DNA of 59,268 nt, taken from assembly GCA_902611465.1 (NCBI GenBank), contig CACLZS010000005.1, positions 1 through 59,268 on the forward strand. The letters are read 5' to 3'. Below, piece by piece: positions 19,148 to 27,395 of the stretch. The position numbers and the translations under genes are program-made. A model generated the notes under the pieces. The model saw only the letters and a list, made by a program, of their open reading frames with translations, searched no databases and had not been told where the DNA came from. Each line of letters begins with the position of its first letter. The first letter of the stretch is position 1. The stretch comes from an uncultured Pelagibacteraceae bacterium. GTDB lineage: Bacteria > Pseudomonadota > Alphaproteobacteria > Pelagibacterales > Pelagibacteraceae.

Positions 19148-19689
19148 CTAATATTACTAATTGGAATTGAATTCATTCTATTAATTATGAATGTTATAGA
19201 TAGAAAAGCTATTATTAGAAAAGATAAAAATACTATTCCAAATGATTTCAAGTTAGATTTTAAATTCAAAATTTGTTTGGTTGATATTATTAGAGATACA
19301 AATATCCAAAATTGAGTAAGGAAAATAATTGGCAGAACTAAGTCAGGTGTTACTGCAAAAAACCTAATTAAACCTGGCGCATGAGCATAACCCACAGCTA
19401 TTAAAATCTTTTTAAAAGGAACCTTACTCCCTTTATCTGGAAAAATTTTTACTCCAATTACAAAAATAAAAATAGCCCAAACAAACCATGTTAAAAGAGC
19501 TGTCAAGCCTGAGATGCCAATTGATGTTCTCACAATTGAATTTGCCGCTACTGCTCCCGCAACACCATCAAGTATCATCACAAGACCAGCAAAATAGATT
19601 GCAGCCTCACCAAAGTATTTATTATCTCTGTATAAGCTTTTATCTAATTTTAAAGATTTAAAAAAAATTTCTAAAAATTGTGCGAACAT
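19144..19689 (-). CDS. Yip1-domain membrane protein
   Basis: A 181-residue integral membrane protein with about five hydrophobic helices. It has the Yip1-family layout: a short cytosolic N-terminus, then helices containing GLTALLTWFVWAIFIFVIGV and a central AVGYAHAPGLIRFFA, the conserved small-residue/Pro motif of bacterial YIP1 proteins. The role in bacteria is undefined. It is last on the minus strand after the GcvT-like gene, separated from it by a strong hairpin, and convergent with the 55-residue cysteine protein. Confidence 0.7.
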   Translation of the reverse strand: MFAQFLEIFFKSLKLDKSLYRDNKYFGEAAIYFAGLVMILDGVAGAVAANSIVRTSIGISGLTALLTWFVWAIFIFVIGVKIFPDKGSKVPFKKILIAVGYAHAPGLIRFFAVTPDLVLPIIFLTQFWIFVSLIISTKQILNLKSNLKSFGIVFLSFLIIAFLSITFIINRMNSIPISNIS

Positions 19690-19696
19690 TTTAATT

Positions 19697-19719
19697 AGGG
19701 AGGAGCTAAACTCCTCCCT
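19697..19719 (-). terminator. Strong GC-rich hairpin after the GcvT-like gene
   Basis: Perfect 9-bp inverted repeat AGGGAGGAG / CTCCTCCCT around a 5-base loop, lying in the 39-base gap between the GcvT-like stop and the Yip1-like start. Such a GC-rich stem is conspicuous in this AT-rich sequence. The run that follows on the minus strand (AATTAAAA) is not a U-tract, so it may be a partial terminator or an mRNA 3'-end stabiliser for the proX-proW-metF-gcvT message. Confidence 0.7.
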
Positions 19720-19728
19720 TAAAGTTAT

Positions 19729-21087
19729 TTAACCTTTTACAACTTCTCTTGTATTTGCGTTGTAAGATTCTTTAAATGGTATATCTACTGTTACTGCATC
19801 AACAGGTTTGCCTGGAGTTTCAGAATATTTCTCCGGCAAATGTACCTTGAACTTAGATCCTACTTTTCCTTTTGGAAATCCATTTGCGTTCAATGTTCCA
19901 TCAAATGGAACATAACCCATAGCAATGTTCTGTTTTTTTTCAGGATGATACCAAGGAGAAGTAACAAAACCTATAGGTTCTCCACCACCCTCATCTGAAA
20001 TTAGCCAAAAGTCTGGAGCGTATTCCTCAATTGGTTTTCCACCTAATTCAAGACCAACTAATTGAAGTTTGTACGGTTTGTGACCTGCTTTTAAATCAGC
20101 TTTCATTTTTTCAAGAGCTTTCTTACCTACGTAATCTGCTTTTTTGTTCCATTCTCCTTTTCCAGATAATGATACTTGATAACCTAAATTACATTGAAAA
20201 GGATTATGTTGGTTGTCCATATCTTGACCCCAAGAAAGAATTCCGGCTTGAATTCTTCTATGGTGAGCAGGGGCAATAACCATTAGGCTATGTTTTTTTC
20301 CTGCTTCAAGAACAGCATTCCACATATCCTCAGCATACAAAGTACATTCTCTTAAATAAATTTCATAACCAGCTTCACCTGAAAATCCTGATTGAGATAT
20401 CACACAACTTCTTCCACCGATTTTAGCTTCTGCTAAACCGTAGAATGGCATATTGTCAAAATCTACTTGATCTCCACATAAATCCTTCATTAATGCTTTA
20501 GATTTTGGTCCTTGTATTTGAACAGGACTTACATCTATTTCATCAATTTCTACGTTGTATCTTTCATCAGCGTTTACGCCTTGTAAATAAAGACCTATAT
20601 CGCTATCAGATAAACTAAACCAAAATTCATCTTTTGATATTCTTAAAAGAATAGGATCATTTAATACTCCGCCATATGCATTACAAAGAATTACATATCT
20701 TGCTCTCATTGGCGAGATTTTTGTAGCATCTCTTGTGATTACATAATCTACAAATTTTTCAGCGTCTGGACCTTTTACTCTAATTTGTCTTTCTACAGCA
20801 ACGTTCCACATTGTTACGTGATTTACTATTGCATCATACTCTACCATTGCACCACCATCTTCAGGTTTTACATAGCCTCTTGGATGGTAAATACGATTAT
20901 ATACAGTTGCTCTCCAACAACCTGCTTTCATTGATAAATGCCAGTAGGGTGATTTTCTTACACGAGTTGAAATTAACATTTCAACTTTTGTTGGTCCGCT
21001 TTGTCTTAAATTATAAGGCACTTTTCTATCAGATTGATCTACTGATGTTACGTGTCTTAACTTACTATAGTCAAATTCATTAGACAT
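19729..21087 (-). CDS. GcvT/DmdA-related folate-dependent methyl- or aminomethyltransferase
   Basis: A 452-residue stand-alone protein of the glycine-cleavage-T fold. Family hallmarks in order: VEYDAIVNHVTMWNVAVERQ near residue 85 (the segment that packs folate in GcvT and DmdA), VRYVI-like and YGGVLNDPILLRI, PVQIQGPKSKALM, and SGFSGEAGYEIYL. It is longer than GcvT (about 365) or canonical SAR11 DmdA (about 370) because of an N-terminal extension of some 60 residues. It overlaps the MetF-like gene by 8 bases and is co-transcribed with a betaine-type transporter, so it plausibly moves a methyl group from an imported methylated osmolyte to THF. Donor substrate unproven. Confidence 0.8.
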   Translation of the reverse strand: MSNEFDYSKLRHVTSVDQSDRKVPYNLRQSGPTKVEMLISTRVRKSPYWHLSMKAGCWRATVYNRIYHPRGYVKPEDGGAMVEYDAIVNHVTMWNVAVERQIRVKGPDAEKFVDYVITRDATKISPMRARYVILCNAYGGVLNDPILLRISKDEFWFSLSDSDIGLYLQGVNADERYNVEIDEIDVSPVQIQGPKSKALMKDLCGDQVDFDNMPFYGLAEAKIGGRSCVISQSGFSGEAGYEIYLRECTLYAEDMWNAVLEAGKKHSLMVIAPAHHRRIQAGILSWGQDMDNQHNPFQCNLGYQVSLSGKGEWNKKADYVGKKALEKMKADLKAGHKPYKLQLVGLELGGKPIEEYAPDFWLISDEGGGEPIGFVTSPWYHPEKKQNIAMGYVPFDGTLNANGFPKGKVGSKFKVHLPEKYSETPGKPVDAVTVDIPFKESYNANTREVVKG

Positions 21088-21808
21088 AGTTATTCTCCTT
21101 CAACCACTTGTTTGTTTCCTTCAAGCCGCCGAATGTATAAATGTGAAAATAATCAGTATGCGATTTAACTTTCCCAATTAGATCATTAGGGTCTTTAGGT
21201 TTCAATAAATCTAATGCCTTACTAAAATTAGATTTAAGAAAATTAATGGAATTTTTTGCACCAACAATATTTGCAAACTTAATTAAGCTTGAAATTTTCA
21301 TGGGCCCAGTTATTCCAACATGAACTGGTATCGTTTGTTTAGAAATAAAGTCAACAATTGGTTGAGAATCTAGCAACCATTGAGTAACTATATAATCAGC
21401 ATAAGGCTTTTTATCTATCATTGCTTTTTCTAATTCTGAATCGGATATATCAGGACTACCCTCTGGATGTCCAGCAATTCCAATCTTAATTCCTTCAAAT
21501 AATCCTGTCTCTAATATTTGATATGAGCTGTCAAATTTTCCAACTGGGTCTCTACTTCCACCTATAGCCAATATTTGTCTCACACCTAAATCTTTACATC
21601 TCGAAATGTAGTCTTTAAGTTCTTCTTCATTATTTATTGATCTAGCTGGGAAGTGGGGTACTGGATTAAATCCTTTCTTAACCAAGTCACCAGATTTATC
21701 CGCAGTTTCTTTATAATCTCCTCCAGGTAGCATAGTCACATAAACATCTTTAACTTCAGGTAAAGTATCAAGATCTGTGTGAGGTCCAATTTCTAATGAA
21801 AAATTCAT
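21080..21808 (-). CDS. Methylenetetrahydrofolate reductase-like protein (short MetF family)
   Basis: A 242-residue TIM-barrel protein of the MetF family, about 50 residues shorter than E. coli MetF. Recognisable segments are FSLEIGPH at the N-terminus (the conserved Glu region), FNPVPHFPAR, VRQILAIGGSRDP, KIGIAGHPEG and PVHVGITGP, in MetF order. The expected reaction is interconversion of 5-methyl-THF and 5,10-methylene-THF with FAD. Placed directly before a GcvT/DmdA-like gene, it would oxidise the 5-methyl-THF that such an enzyme makes. Family call good; direction inferred. Confidence 0.82.
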   Translation of the reverse strand: MNFSLEIGPHTDLDTLPEVKDVYVTMLPGGDYKETADKSGDLVKKGFNPVPHFPARSINNEEELKDYISRCKDLGVRQILAIGGSRDPVGKFDSSYQILETGLFEGIKIGIAGHPEGSPDISDSELEKAMIDKKPYADYIVTQWLLDSQPIVDFISKQTIPVHVGITGPMKISSLIKFANIVGAKNSINFLKSNFSKALDLLKPKDPNDLIGKVKSHTDYFHIYTFGGLKETNKWLKENNYV

Positions 21809-21870
21809 TTTTGAATAATTATTTATTTTAAAATGTCTGTCTAGAAAAATCGTAAGCTAAAATGTCAGAG

Positions 21871-22755
21871 CTATTTTTTCTGGCCTCTGTGCTTTTGAAT
21901 TCTCTCACCATATTTCTGAGTTACCCTATCAAAGATAATTGCTAAAGCAACTATGGCTAGCCCATTCATCATTCCAAGTGCTAAATACTGATTTGAAATT
22001 GCTTGTAAAATAGGTACTCCAAGACCTTTTACCCCAATCATAGATGCAATAACTACCATAGCTAAAGCCATCATTATAGTTTGGTTAATACCTGCAAAAA
22101 TAGTTGGTAGAGAAAGAGGTATTTGAACTGATTTTAACTTCTGCATAGGTGTTGCGCCAAATGCTTCACTTGCCTCAAGTGTTTCTTTATCTACTTCTCT
22201 AATCCCAAGATTTGTTAGCCTGACTACTGGAGGTAAAGCATATATGCATACTGCTAGAAGACCAGGGACTTTTCCGATACCCAAAAGCATAATTATTGGA
22301 ATTAGATACACAAAACTCGGAATCGTTTGCATCATGTCCAATACGGGTAGAATAGTTTTTTCTGCTCTACTTGATTTTGACATTAATACTCCAATAGGTA
22401 TTCCAACAACAATACAGACAAGTGTAGAAACAGAAATTATAGCAACAGTTGCCATACAATTTTTCCACATCCCAAAATAACCTATAATTAGAAAACAAAT
22501 TACAGTTCCTATAACCAGTTTAATACTTCTTGAACCAATCCAAGCCAACAGAGCAAACGCTCCTATGACTAAAGGCCAAGGACTATTTACTAATAACTTT
22601 TCTAACCAAATTAAAAAATATAGTAGTGGATCAAAAAAACTTTCTATTCCATCTCCATAAGCTCTTGAAAACTCTTTAAAACTTAAATCAATACCCTTTT
22701 TCAGCTCCCTAAGAGCTGTTCTATCCATTACAGGTATCGAATTTAAGAAATCCAT
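21871..22755 (-). CDS. proW: Glycine betaine/proline-type ABC transporter permease (ProW/OpuAB)
   Basis: A 294-residue membrane protein of the ProW family. After a polar N-terminus with FKEFSRAYGDGIESFFDPLL, about six helices follow. The EAA loop is RLTNLGIREVDKETLEASEA with QIPLSLPTIFAGINQ. VLDMMQTIPSFVYLIPIIMLLGIG is a classic ProW/OpuAB segment. It lies 48 bases after proX. No ATP-binding ProV/OpuAA gene is next to it: the MetF-like gene follows instead. Confidence 0.92.
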   Translation of the reverse strand: MDFLNSIPVMDRTALRELKKGIDLSFKEFSRAYGDGIESFFDPLLYFLIWLEKLLVNSPWPLVIGAFALLAWIGSRSIKLVIGTVICFLIIGYFGMWKNCMATVAIISVSTLVCIVVGIPIGVLMSKSSRAEKTILPVLDMMQTIPSFVYLIPIIMLLGIGKVPGLLAVCIYALPPVVRLTNLGIREVDKETLEASEAFGATPMQKLKSVQIPLSLPTIFAGINQTIMMALAMVVIASMIGVKGLGVPILQAISNQYLALGMMNGLAIVALAIIFDRVTQKYGERIQKHRGQKK

Positions 22756-22762
22756 TTTTTTA

Positions 22763-22789
22763 ACTGAACCCGTTATAAACGGGTTCAGT
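22763..22789 (-). terminator. Intercistronic hairpin between proX and proW
   Basis: Perfect 12-bp inverted repeat ACTGAACCCGTT / AACGGGTTCAGT with a 3-base loop, placed between the binding-protein stop and the permease start. On the minus strand it is followed by TTAAAAAA, so it lacks a good U-tract. Hairpins here commonly raise binding-protein yield over permease by protecting the upstream message or causing partial termination. Confidence 0.75.
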
Positions 22790-22803
22790 AATATTTACAC
22801 TAA

Positions 22804-23814
22804 TTATAGTGCTTTTTTGATTTTTGCAGCAGCTGAACTTGTTACCCACTTAGTCCAAACGTCTTCTTGTGTTTTTAAGAATTCAATAGCTGCATCTGCA
22901 CCTTCAGCTTGGTTTTCACCCATCCAAACTAACATTCCATTCATAACTGGGCCAGGGTAAGTTCTTTTCTTAAGATAATCCATACCTTCTTTTCCAGCAG
23001 TTTTTTTGTAATTATCAGTTGCAACACTATAAACTTCAGATTTAACCCATGAAGATTTTAAAGGATTAGCACACTCTTGTTCTGGTTTAGATAAACAGTT
23101 ATCCCAGTTATCTTTACCAGCATACTCACCCATATCCACAGCTATCATTCCGTATTTTCCAATTATAGCAGTTGGTGACCAGTAGTAACCAAACCAATTT
23201 TCACCTCTTTCTGCAGCTTTTGCAATTGAACCATCAAGACCTGCTGCTGATCCTGTTTCTACTATAGCCCAACCTTTTTCTTCCATTCCCCATGCTCTAA
23301 AATGGTTTCTGTTACTTAATTCACAGTTCCATCCTGGAGGACAAATATGAAACCCACCTTTTGATGGATCTTCCGGATGTGGGAATAAATCAGGTCTTTC
23401 TAAAATTGCATCGGCAGTTGTAAGCTCTGGATGCTTCTCTAAAGTTGCTGGCAATACCCACCAACCTTCACCTAAACCTGTGATTGGTGCTTTATTAATT
23501 GAGTGAAGTCTTCCTTCAGCTACAGCAGCTTCTAATTCAACTTTTGCAGCATTTGCCCAAAATTCTGGGGCTATATCTGGTTCACCTTTTTCTTGCATAG
23601 ATGCAAAAGTTGGCTGAGTTGCACCTGGCACCAATTCCACATTACATCCATAACCTTCTTCTAATATGATTTTGTCAACTTCAGCCATTAAATTTGCAGA
23701 AGCCCAGTTCATATTAGCAATACTAATGTCTCCACATTTTGCATTAGCAACATTACCGTAAGATGTAACGCCTAAAACAAATAATGCAGAAAGTAAGATT
23801 CTTTTTAATTTCAT
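22804..23814 (-). CDS. proX: Glycine betaine-type ABC transporter substrate-binding protein (ProX/OpuAC)
   Basis: Periplasmic solute-binding protein of 336 residues. It has a Sec signal peptide (KLKRILLSALFVLGVTSY followed by GNVANA) with likely cleavage after NANA-type Ala near residue 25. Mature motifs IANMNWASANLMAEV, GCNVELVPGATQPTFASM, PDIAPEFWANA, GWWVLPATLE and GYYWSPTAI are those of the ProX/OpuAC betaine family and carry the Trp residues used to cage quaternary ammonium groups. Likely ligands are glycine betaine and related osmolytes. It starts 133 bases from the divergent bhmT. Confidence 0.93.
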   Translation of the reverse strand: MKLKRILLSALFVLGVTSYGNVANAKCGDISIANMNWASANLMAEVDKIILEEGYGCNVELVPGATQPTFASMQEKGEPDIAPEFWANAAKVELEAAVAEGRLHSINKAPITGLGEGWWVLPATLEKHPELTTADAILERPDLFPHPEDPSKGGFHICPPGWNCELSNRNHFRAWGMEEKGWAIVETGSAAGLDGSIAKAAERGENWFGYYWSPTAIIGKYGMIAVDMGEYAGKDNWDNCLSKPEQECANPLKSSWVKSEVYSVATDNYKKTAGKEGMDYLKKRTYPGPVMNGMLVWMGENQAEGADAAIEFLKTQEDVWTKWVTSSAAAKIKKAL

Positions 23815-23820
23815 TATTAT

Positions 23821-23825
23821 CTCCT
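23821..23825 (-). promoter_or_regulatory. Ribosome binding site of proX
   Basis: On the minus strand AGGAG lies 6 bases before the ATG of proX. This clean Shine-Dalgarno is unusual in the window, where most starts have none and are coupled by overlap; it fits high expression of the binding protein. Confidence 0.75.
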
Positions 23826-23947
23826 AATTAATTAATTATAATTCATCTGAACATATAGAGAGATAAATTGCAAACAAGTTTCAACTTAGAGTTGTGTGAA
23901 AATTGTCTTTATCCTAAGTTTATTTGGAAATAAATTATTAAAAAAAT
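23826..23947. promoter_or_regulatory. Divergent proX/bhmT control region with mutually exclusive pairings
   Basis: This 122-base gap carries the promoters of both divergent betaine genes. It holds a small perfect hairpin CAACT-TAG-AGTTG at 23882-23894, whose AACTTAG (23883-23889) can alternatively pair with CTAAGTT at 23914-23920, 27 bases upstream of the bhmT ATG. I could not fit a known riboswitch consensus from memory, although SAM-V riboswitches are reported ahead of bhmT-type genes in SAR11. In AT-rich DNA such pairings can be chance. Confidence 0.3.
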
Positions 23948-24988
23948 ATGAAAAGAAATTTGATATCAAGATTAGACACTGGTCCAGTTATATTTGCTGA
24001 AGGATATTTGTTTGCAATGGAAAGAAGAGGATATCTTTCTGCAGGTCCATTTGTCCCAGAAGTAGTTCTAGAACATCCTGATGTTGTTACTCAATTACAT
24101 AGAGAATTTATTAGAGCTGGTTCTGATGTTGTTCAAGCATTCACCTATTATGGACACAGAGAGAAATTAAGAATTATTGGAAAAGAACATTTGCTTGAAC
24201 CAATGCAAAAAAATGCACTTAAAATTGCAAAGGATGCGGCTAATGAATTTAAAGATTTGGATTTAATGGTTTGTGGAGATGTAGCTAACACAAACATTTT
24301 TGATCCAAATGATAAAAACTCATTCAATGAATGTCAAAAGATGTACGAGGAGCAAGTTCTTTGGGCAAAAGAGGCTGGAGTTGATTTCATAGTTGCAGAA
24401 ACAATTAATTGGGTAGATGAAATGAAAATAGCTTTAAAAGCTATTAAAGACGAAGGATTAATTGCAGTTGCAAATTACGCTATACCTCGTGGAGATTTAA
24501 CTAGAGACGGTCATACAGCCGAAGATGCATGTAAAATAATAGAAGATCTTGGTGCAGATGTTGTTGGTTTGAATTGTTACAGAGGTCCAGAAATGACCAT
24601 GAAACTTTTAAAAAAAATAAGAAAAAAAGTTTCCTGTCATGTTGCAGGTCTTCCAGTTCCATATAGAACTACAGAGGAAGAACCAGGATTTTTAAATCAG
24701 ACTGACCATGGTTGTGATTGCATTCCAGGAGGAAATGCATTCCCTGTTGCTCTAGATAATTTGTATTGTAATAGATTTGAAATGGCTGAATTTGCAAAAG
24801 AATGTCTTAAAGAAAAAATTAACTTAATCGGTATTTGTTGTGGCGCTGAGGCTCACCATGTTAGAGAAATGGCTGTTGCAATTGGTAAAAAACCAATTGC
24901 CATGAAGTACATGCCAGATATGACTAAACATTTTCACCATGGGACAGACAAGACATTGAAAGACGTCAATAAAGAAATAAAATATTAA
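23948..24988 (+). CDS. bhmT: Betaine--homocysteine S-methyltransferase
   Basis: Transfers a methyl group from glycine betaine to homocysteine, giving methionine and dimethylglycine. 346 residues of the homocysteine-methyltransferase barrel. The three zinc cysteines are C210 in GLNCYRGP and C297/C298 in IGICCGAEAHH, equivalent to the Cys triad of human BHMT. The N-terminal DTGPVIFAEGYLFAMERRGY and VQAFTYYGHREKL are BHMT-like. It is divergent from the betaine transporter and directly upstream of a dimethylglycine-dehydrogenase-like gene that would use its product. Confidence 0.92.
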   Translation: MKRNLISRLDTGPVIFAEGYLFAMERRGYLSAGPFVPEVVLEHPDVVTQLHREFIRAGSDVVQAFTYYGHREKLRIIGKEHLLEPMQKNALKIAKDAANEFKDLDLMVCGDVANTNIFDPNDKNSFNECQKMYEEQVLWAKEAGVDFIVAETINWVDEMKIALKAIKDEGLIAVANYAIPRGDLTRDGHTAEDACKIIEDLGADVVGLNCYRGPEMTMKLLKKIRKKVSCHVAGLPVPYRTTEEEPGFLNQTDHGCDCIPGGNAFPVALDNLYCNRFEMAEFAKECLKEKINLIGICCGAEAHHVREMAVAIGKKPIAMKYMPDMTKHFHHGTDKTLKDVNKEIKY

Positions 24989-24989
24989 C

Positions 24990-27395
24990 ATGCAAAATCA
25001 TGCAAAAGTAGTCATCATAGGAGGTGGCGTAGTAGGCTGTTCTATTCTTTATCATTTATCAAAGTTTGGTTTAAAAGATTGTATTCTTCTTGAAAGAAAC
25101 GAACTTACATCTGGATCTTCTTGGCATGCAGCTGGAAATGTACATGTGATTTCATCTGATCCGAATATTTCTAGAATGATGGCTTATACTATCGGATTAT
25201 ATAAAGAAATTGAAAAAGAGTCTGGCCATTCCGTTGGCTTCAAGCCAAGCGGAGGATTTTATTTAGCTTCAAATGAAGTTTGGGCGGATTATTTAAAAAG
25301 GGAGAGGTCTAAAGCTAGATATATGGGTCTAGATCAAGAGTTTGTTTCTTTAGAAGAAGTAAAAAAGAAAAATCCTTTAATTGATCCATCAAGATACCTT
25401 CTCGCATTATGGGATCCTATTGATGGGGAAGTAGATCCATCAGGTGTGACTTATGCTTTTGCTAAAGCAGCAAAAGTTCATGGTGGAAAATATTACACAC
25501 ATACAGTTGTAAAAGAGACAAAACAAAAAGAGGATGGAAATTGGGATGTGATAACTGACAAGGGTAATATTAATGCTGAAATAGTAATCAATGCTGGAGG
25601 TTTATGGGCAAGAGAAGTTGGCCAGCTTGCAGGAATTAATCTACCAGTTCAACCAATGGAGCATCACTACTTAATCACCGAAGCAATTCCCGAAATAGAG
25701 GCTATGGGCGATCAAAGAATTCCTATTGGAACAGATTTTGAGGGTAATATTTATTTTAGACAAGAAGGAAAAGGAATGCTTCTTGGAACTTATGAACCAA
25801 AATCAACACCCTGGAAGGTTGAAGGAACGCCGATGAATTTTGGTCATGAATTATTAGAACCAAAATTGGATAATATCCAAGATAGATTAGCAATAGGTTT
25901 TGAAAGAATGCCAGCATTAGAAAAAGCAGGAATTAAAAATATTGTAAATGGACCTTTTACTTTCGGACCTGATGGATCACCATTAATAGGTCCAGTTCCA
26001 GGAATGAAAAATTATTGGGTAGCAGTTGGTGTAATGGCTGGCTTCTGCCAAGGAGGAGGAGTTGGAAAATGTATTGCTGAATGGATAATTGATGGAGAAC
26101 CATCGATAGATGTTTGGGCAATGGATGTTGCAAGATTTGGAGATTATGCATCACCTCAATACGGAACAGTTAAATCTTCTGAAAATTATGAACGAAGATT
26201 TATTATGACATTTCCAAATGAAACTTTACCAAAAGGAAGAAAACAAAAAACAACAGCACTTTATGACCGGTTTGTAGATCAAGGTGCAGTTATGGGAGAC
26301 AGCTTTGGTTTAGAAAATGTTTTGTGGTTTGCAAATGATAAAAAAGATGCATACGAAGAGCCAACCATAAAAAGATCTAGATCACATAATTATGTCTCAA
26401 AAGAAGTTATTAATGTGAGAGAAAATGTTGGTTTAATTGAAGTTGCCAATTTTTCAAAACATCAATTTAAAGGAAAAGATGCAAGAAAGTTTTTAGATCA
26501 AATTATGGCAGGTAAGCTCCCTAATCCTGGAAGAATATCTTTATCTCCAATGTTATCCTATAGAGGAAAATTATGTGGCGATCTTACAGTTTCATGCCTT
26601 GATGAAAATGAATTTATGGTTTTTGGTTCGGGTGCAGCTCAAGAAATGCACAGACGTTGGTTTGAAAGTCATTTAGATAAATTTAATGTTGAATATAAAA
26701 ATAGATCAGATGAATTTCACGGGATATCTATAGCAGGACCTAATTCAAGAAAAGTTTTAGAAAAAATAGTTAGAGATGATGTATCTAATGAAAAATTTAA
26801 ATTTAGAGATTCAAGAAGAATGTTTGTTGGTGGTGTTCCAGCAATTATAAACCGTATTTCCTTCACTGGTGAACTTGGTTATGAAATATATGTTGCACCG
26901 CATTTCCAAATCAAACTTTATGAAGAGTTAATAGAGGCTGGAAAAGAATTTGATATTAAACCTTTTGGTGGAAGAGCTTTAATGTCTATGAGATTAGAGA
27001 AAAACTGGGGTGCATGGACTTTAGATTATCGACCTGATTTTACTGCCAAAGAGGCTGGATTAGATAATTTTATTAATTGGAATAAAGAATTTATAGGCAA
27101 AGAAAAAGCTAAACTTGATAACAGTTCAAATAGATTGGTTCCTTTAATTATTCAAACAAACGATATTGATGTCACAAACAATGAAGCTGTGATGAAAGGC
27201 GATAATAGCATTGGATATATAACCTCAGGTGGATTTGCTCATTTTGTAAATAAAAGTGTTGCTTTTTCATATATAGATCAAAAACATTTGTCATCCGAAG
27301 ATGGAATACAAGTTGAAATTAACGGAGATTTATTCAATTGCTCAATCATCAAAGAACCACTTTATGATCCAAGTGGAGAAAAAATGAGAGGTTAA
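24990..27395 (+). CDS. Dimethylglycine/sarcosine dehydrogenase-like flavoprotein (DAO + GcvT), paralogue 1
   Basis: 801 residues. Residues 1-390 form a DAO-type FAD domain with KVVIIGGGVVGCSILYHLS at 6-24 and the covalent-FAD histidine candidate H46 in SGSSWHAAGN. The second half, from about 420, is a folate-binding GcvT domain ending with RISFTGELGYEIYV. It oxidatively demethylates an N-methylglycine, passing C1 to THF and electrons to ETF. One base after bhmT and coupled by TAATG to the next methyltransferase gene, it is the best candidate for true dimethylglycine dehydrogenase among the three paralogues in the window (24990, 34222, 48035). Confidence 0.9.
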   Translation: MQNHAKVVIIGGGVVGCSILYHLSKFGLKDCILLERNELTSGSSWHAAGNVHVISSDPNISRMMAYTIGLYKEIEKESGHSVGFKPSGGFYLASNEVWADYLKRERSKARYMGLDQEFVSLEEVKKKNPLIDPSRYLLALWDPIDGEVDPSGVTYAFAKAAKVHGGKYYTHTVVKETKQKEDGNWDVITDKGNINAEIVINAGGLWAREVGQLAGINLPVQPMEHHYLITEAIPEIEAMGDQRIPIGTDFEGNIYFRQEGKGMLLGTYEPKSTPWKVEGTPMNFGHELLEPKLDNIQDRLAIGFERMPALEKAGIKNIVNGPFTFGPDGSPLIGPVPGMKNYWVAVGVMAGFCQGGGVGKCIAEWIIDGEPSIDVWAMDVARFGDYASPQYGTVKSSENYERRFIMTFPNETLPKGRKQKTTALYDRFVDQGAVMGDSFGLENVLWFANDKKDAYEEPTIKRSRSHNYVSKEVINVRENVGLIEVANFSKHQFKGKDARKFLDQIMAGKLPNPGRISLSPMLSYRGKLCGDLTVSCLDENEFMVFGSGAAQEMHRRWFESHLDKFNVEYKNRSDEFHGISIAGPNSRKVLEKIVRDDVSNEKFKFRDSRRMFVGGVPAIINRISFTGELGYEIYVAPHFQIKLYEELIEAGKEFDIKPFGGRALMSMRLEKNWGAWTLDYRPDFTAKEAGLDNFINWNKEFIGKEKAKLDNSSNRLVPLIIQTNDIDVTNNEAVMKGDNSIGYITSGGFAHFVNKSVAFSYIDQKHLSSEDGIQVEINGDLFNCSIIKEPLYDPSGEKMRG

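Noticed and set aside
20031-21083. Plus-strand open frames opposite the GcvT-like gene
   Set aside because: Low-complexity Leu-rich translations with no family motifs, antisense to a well-supported gene; the same applies to other antisense frames in the window.
19729-21087. Naming the GcvT-like gene dmdA (DMSP demethylase)
   Set aside because: Canonical SAR11 DmdA is about 370 residues and its N-terminus as I recall it differs; this 452-residue protein shares the fold but DMSP-specific residues cannot be confirmed.
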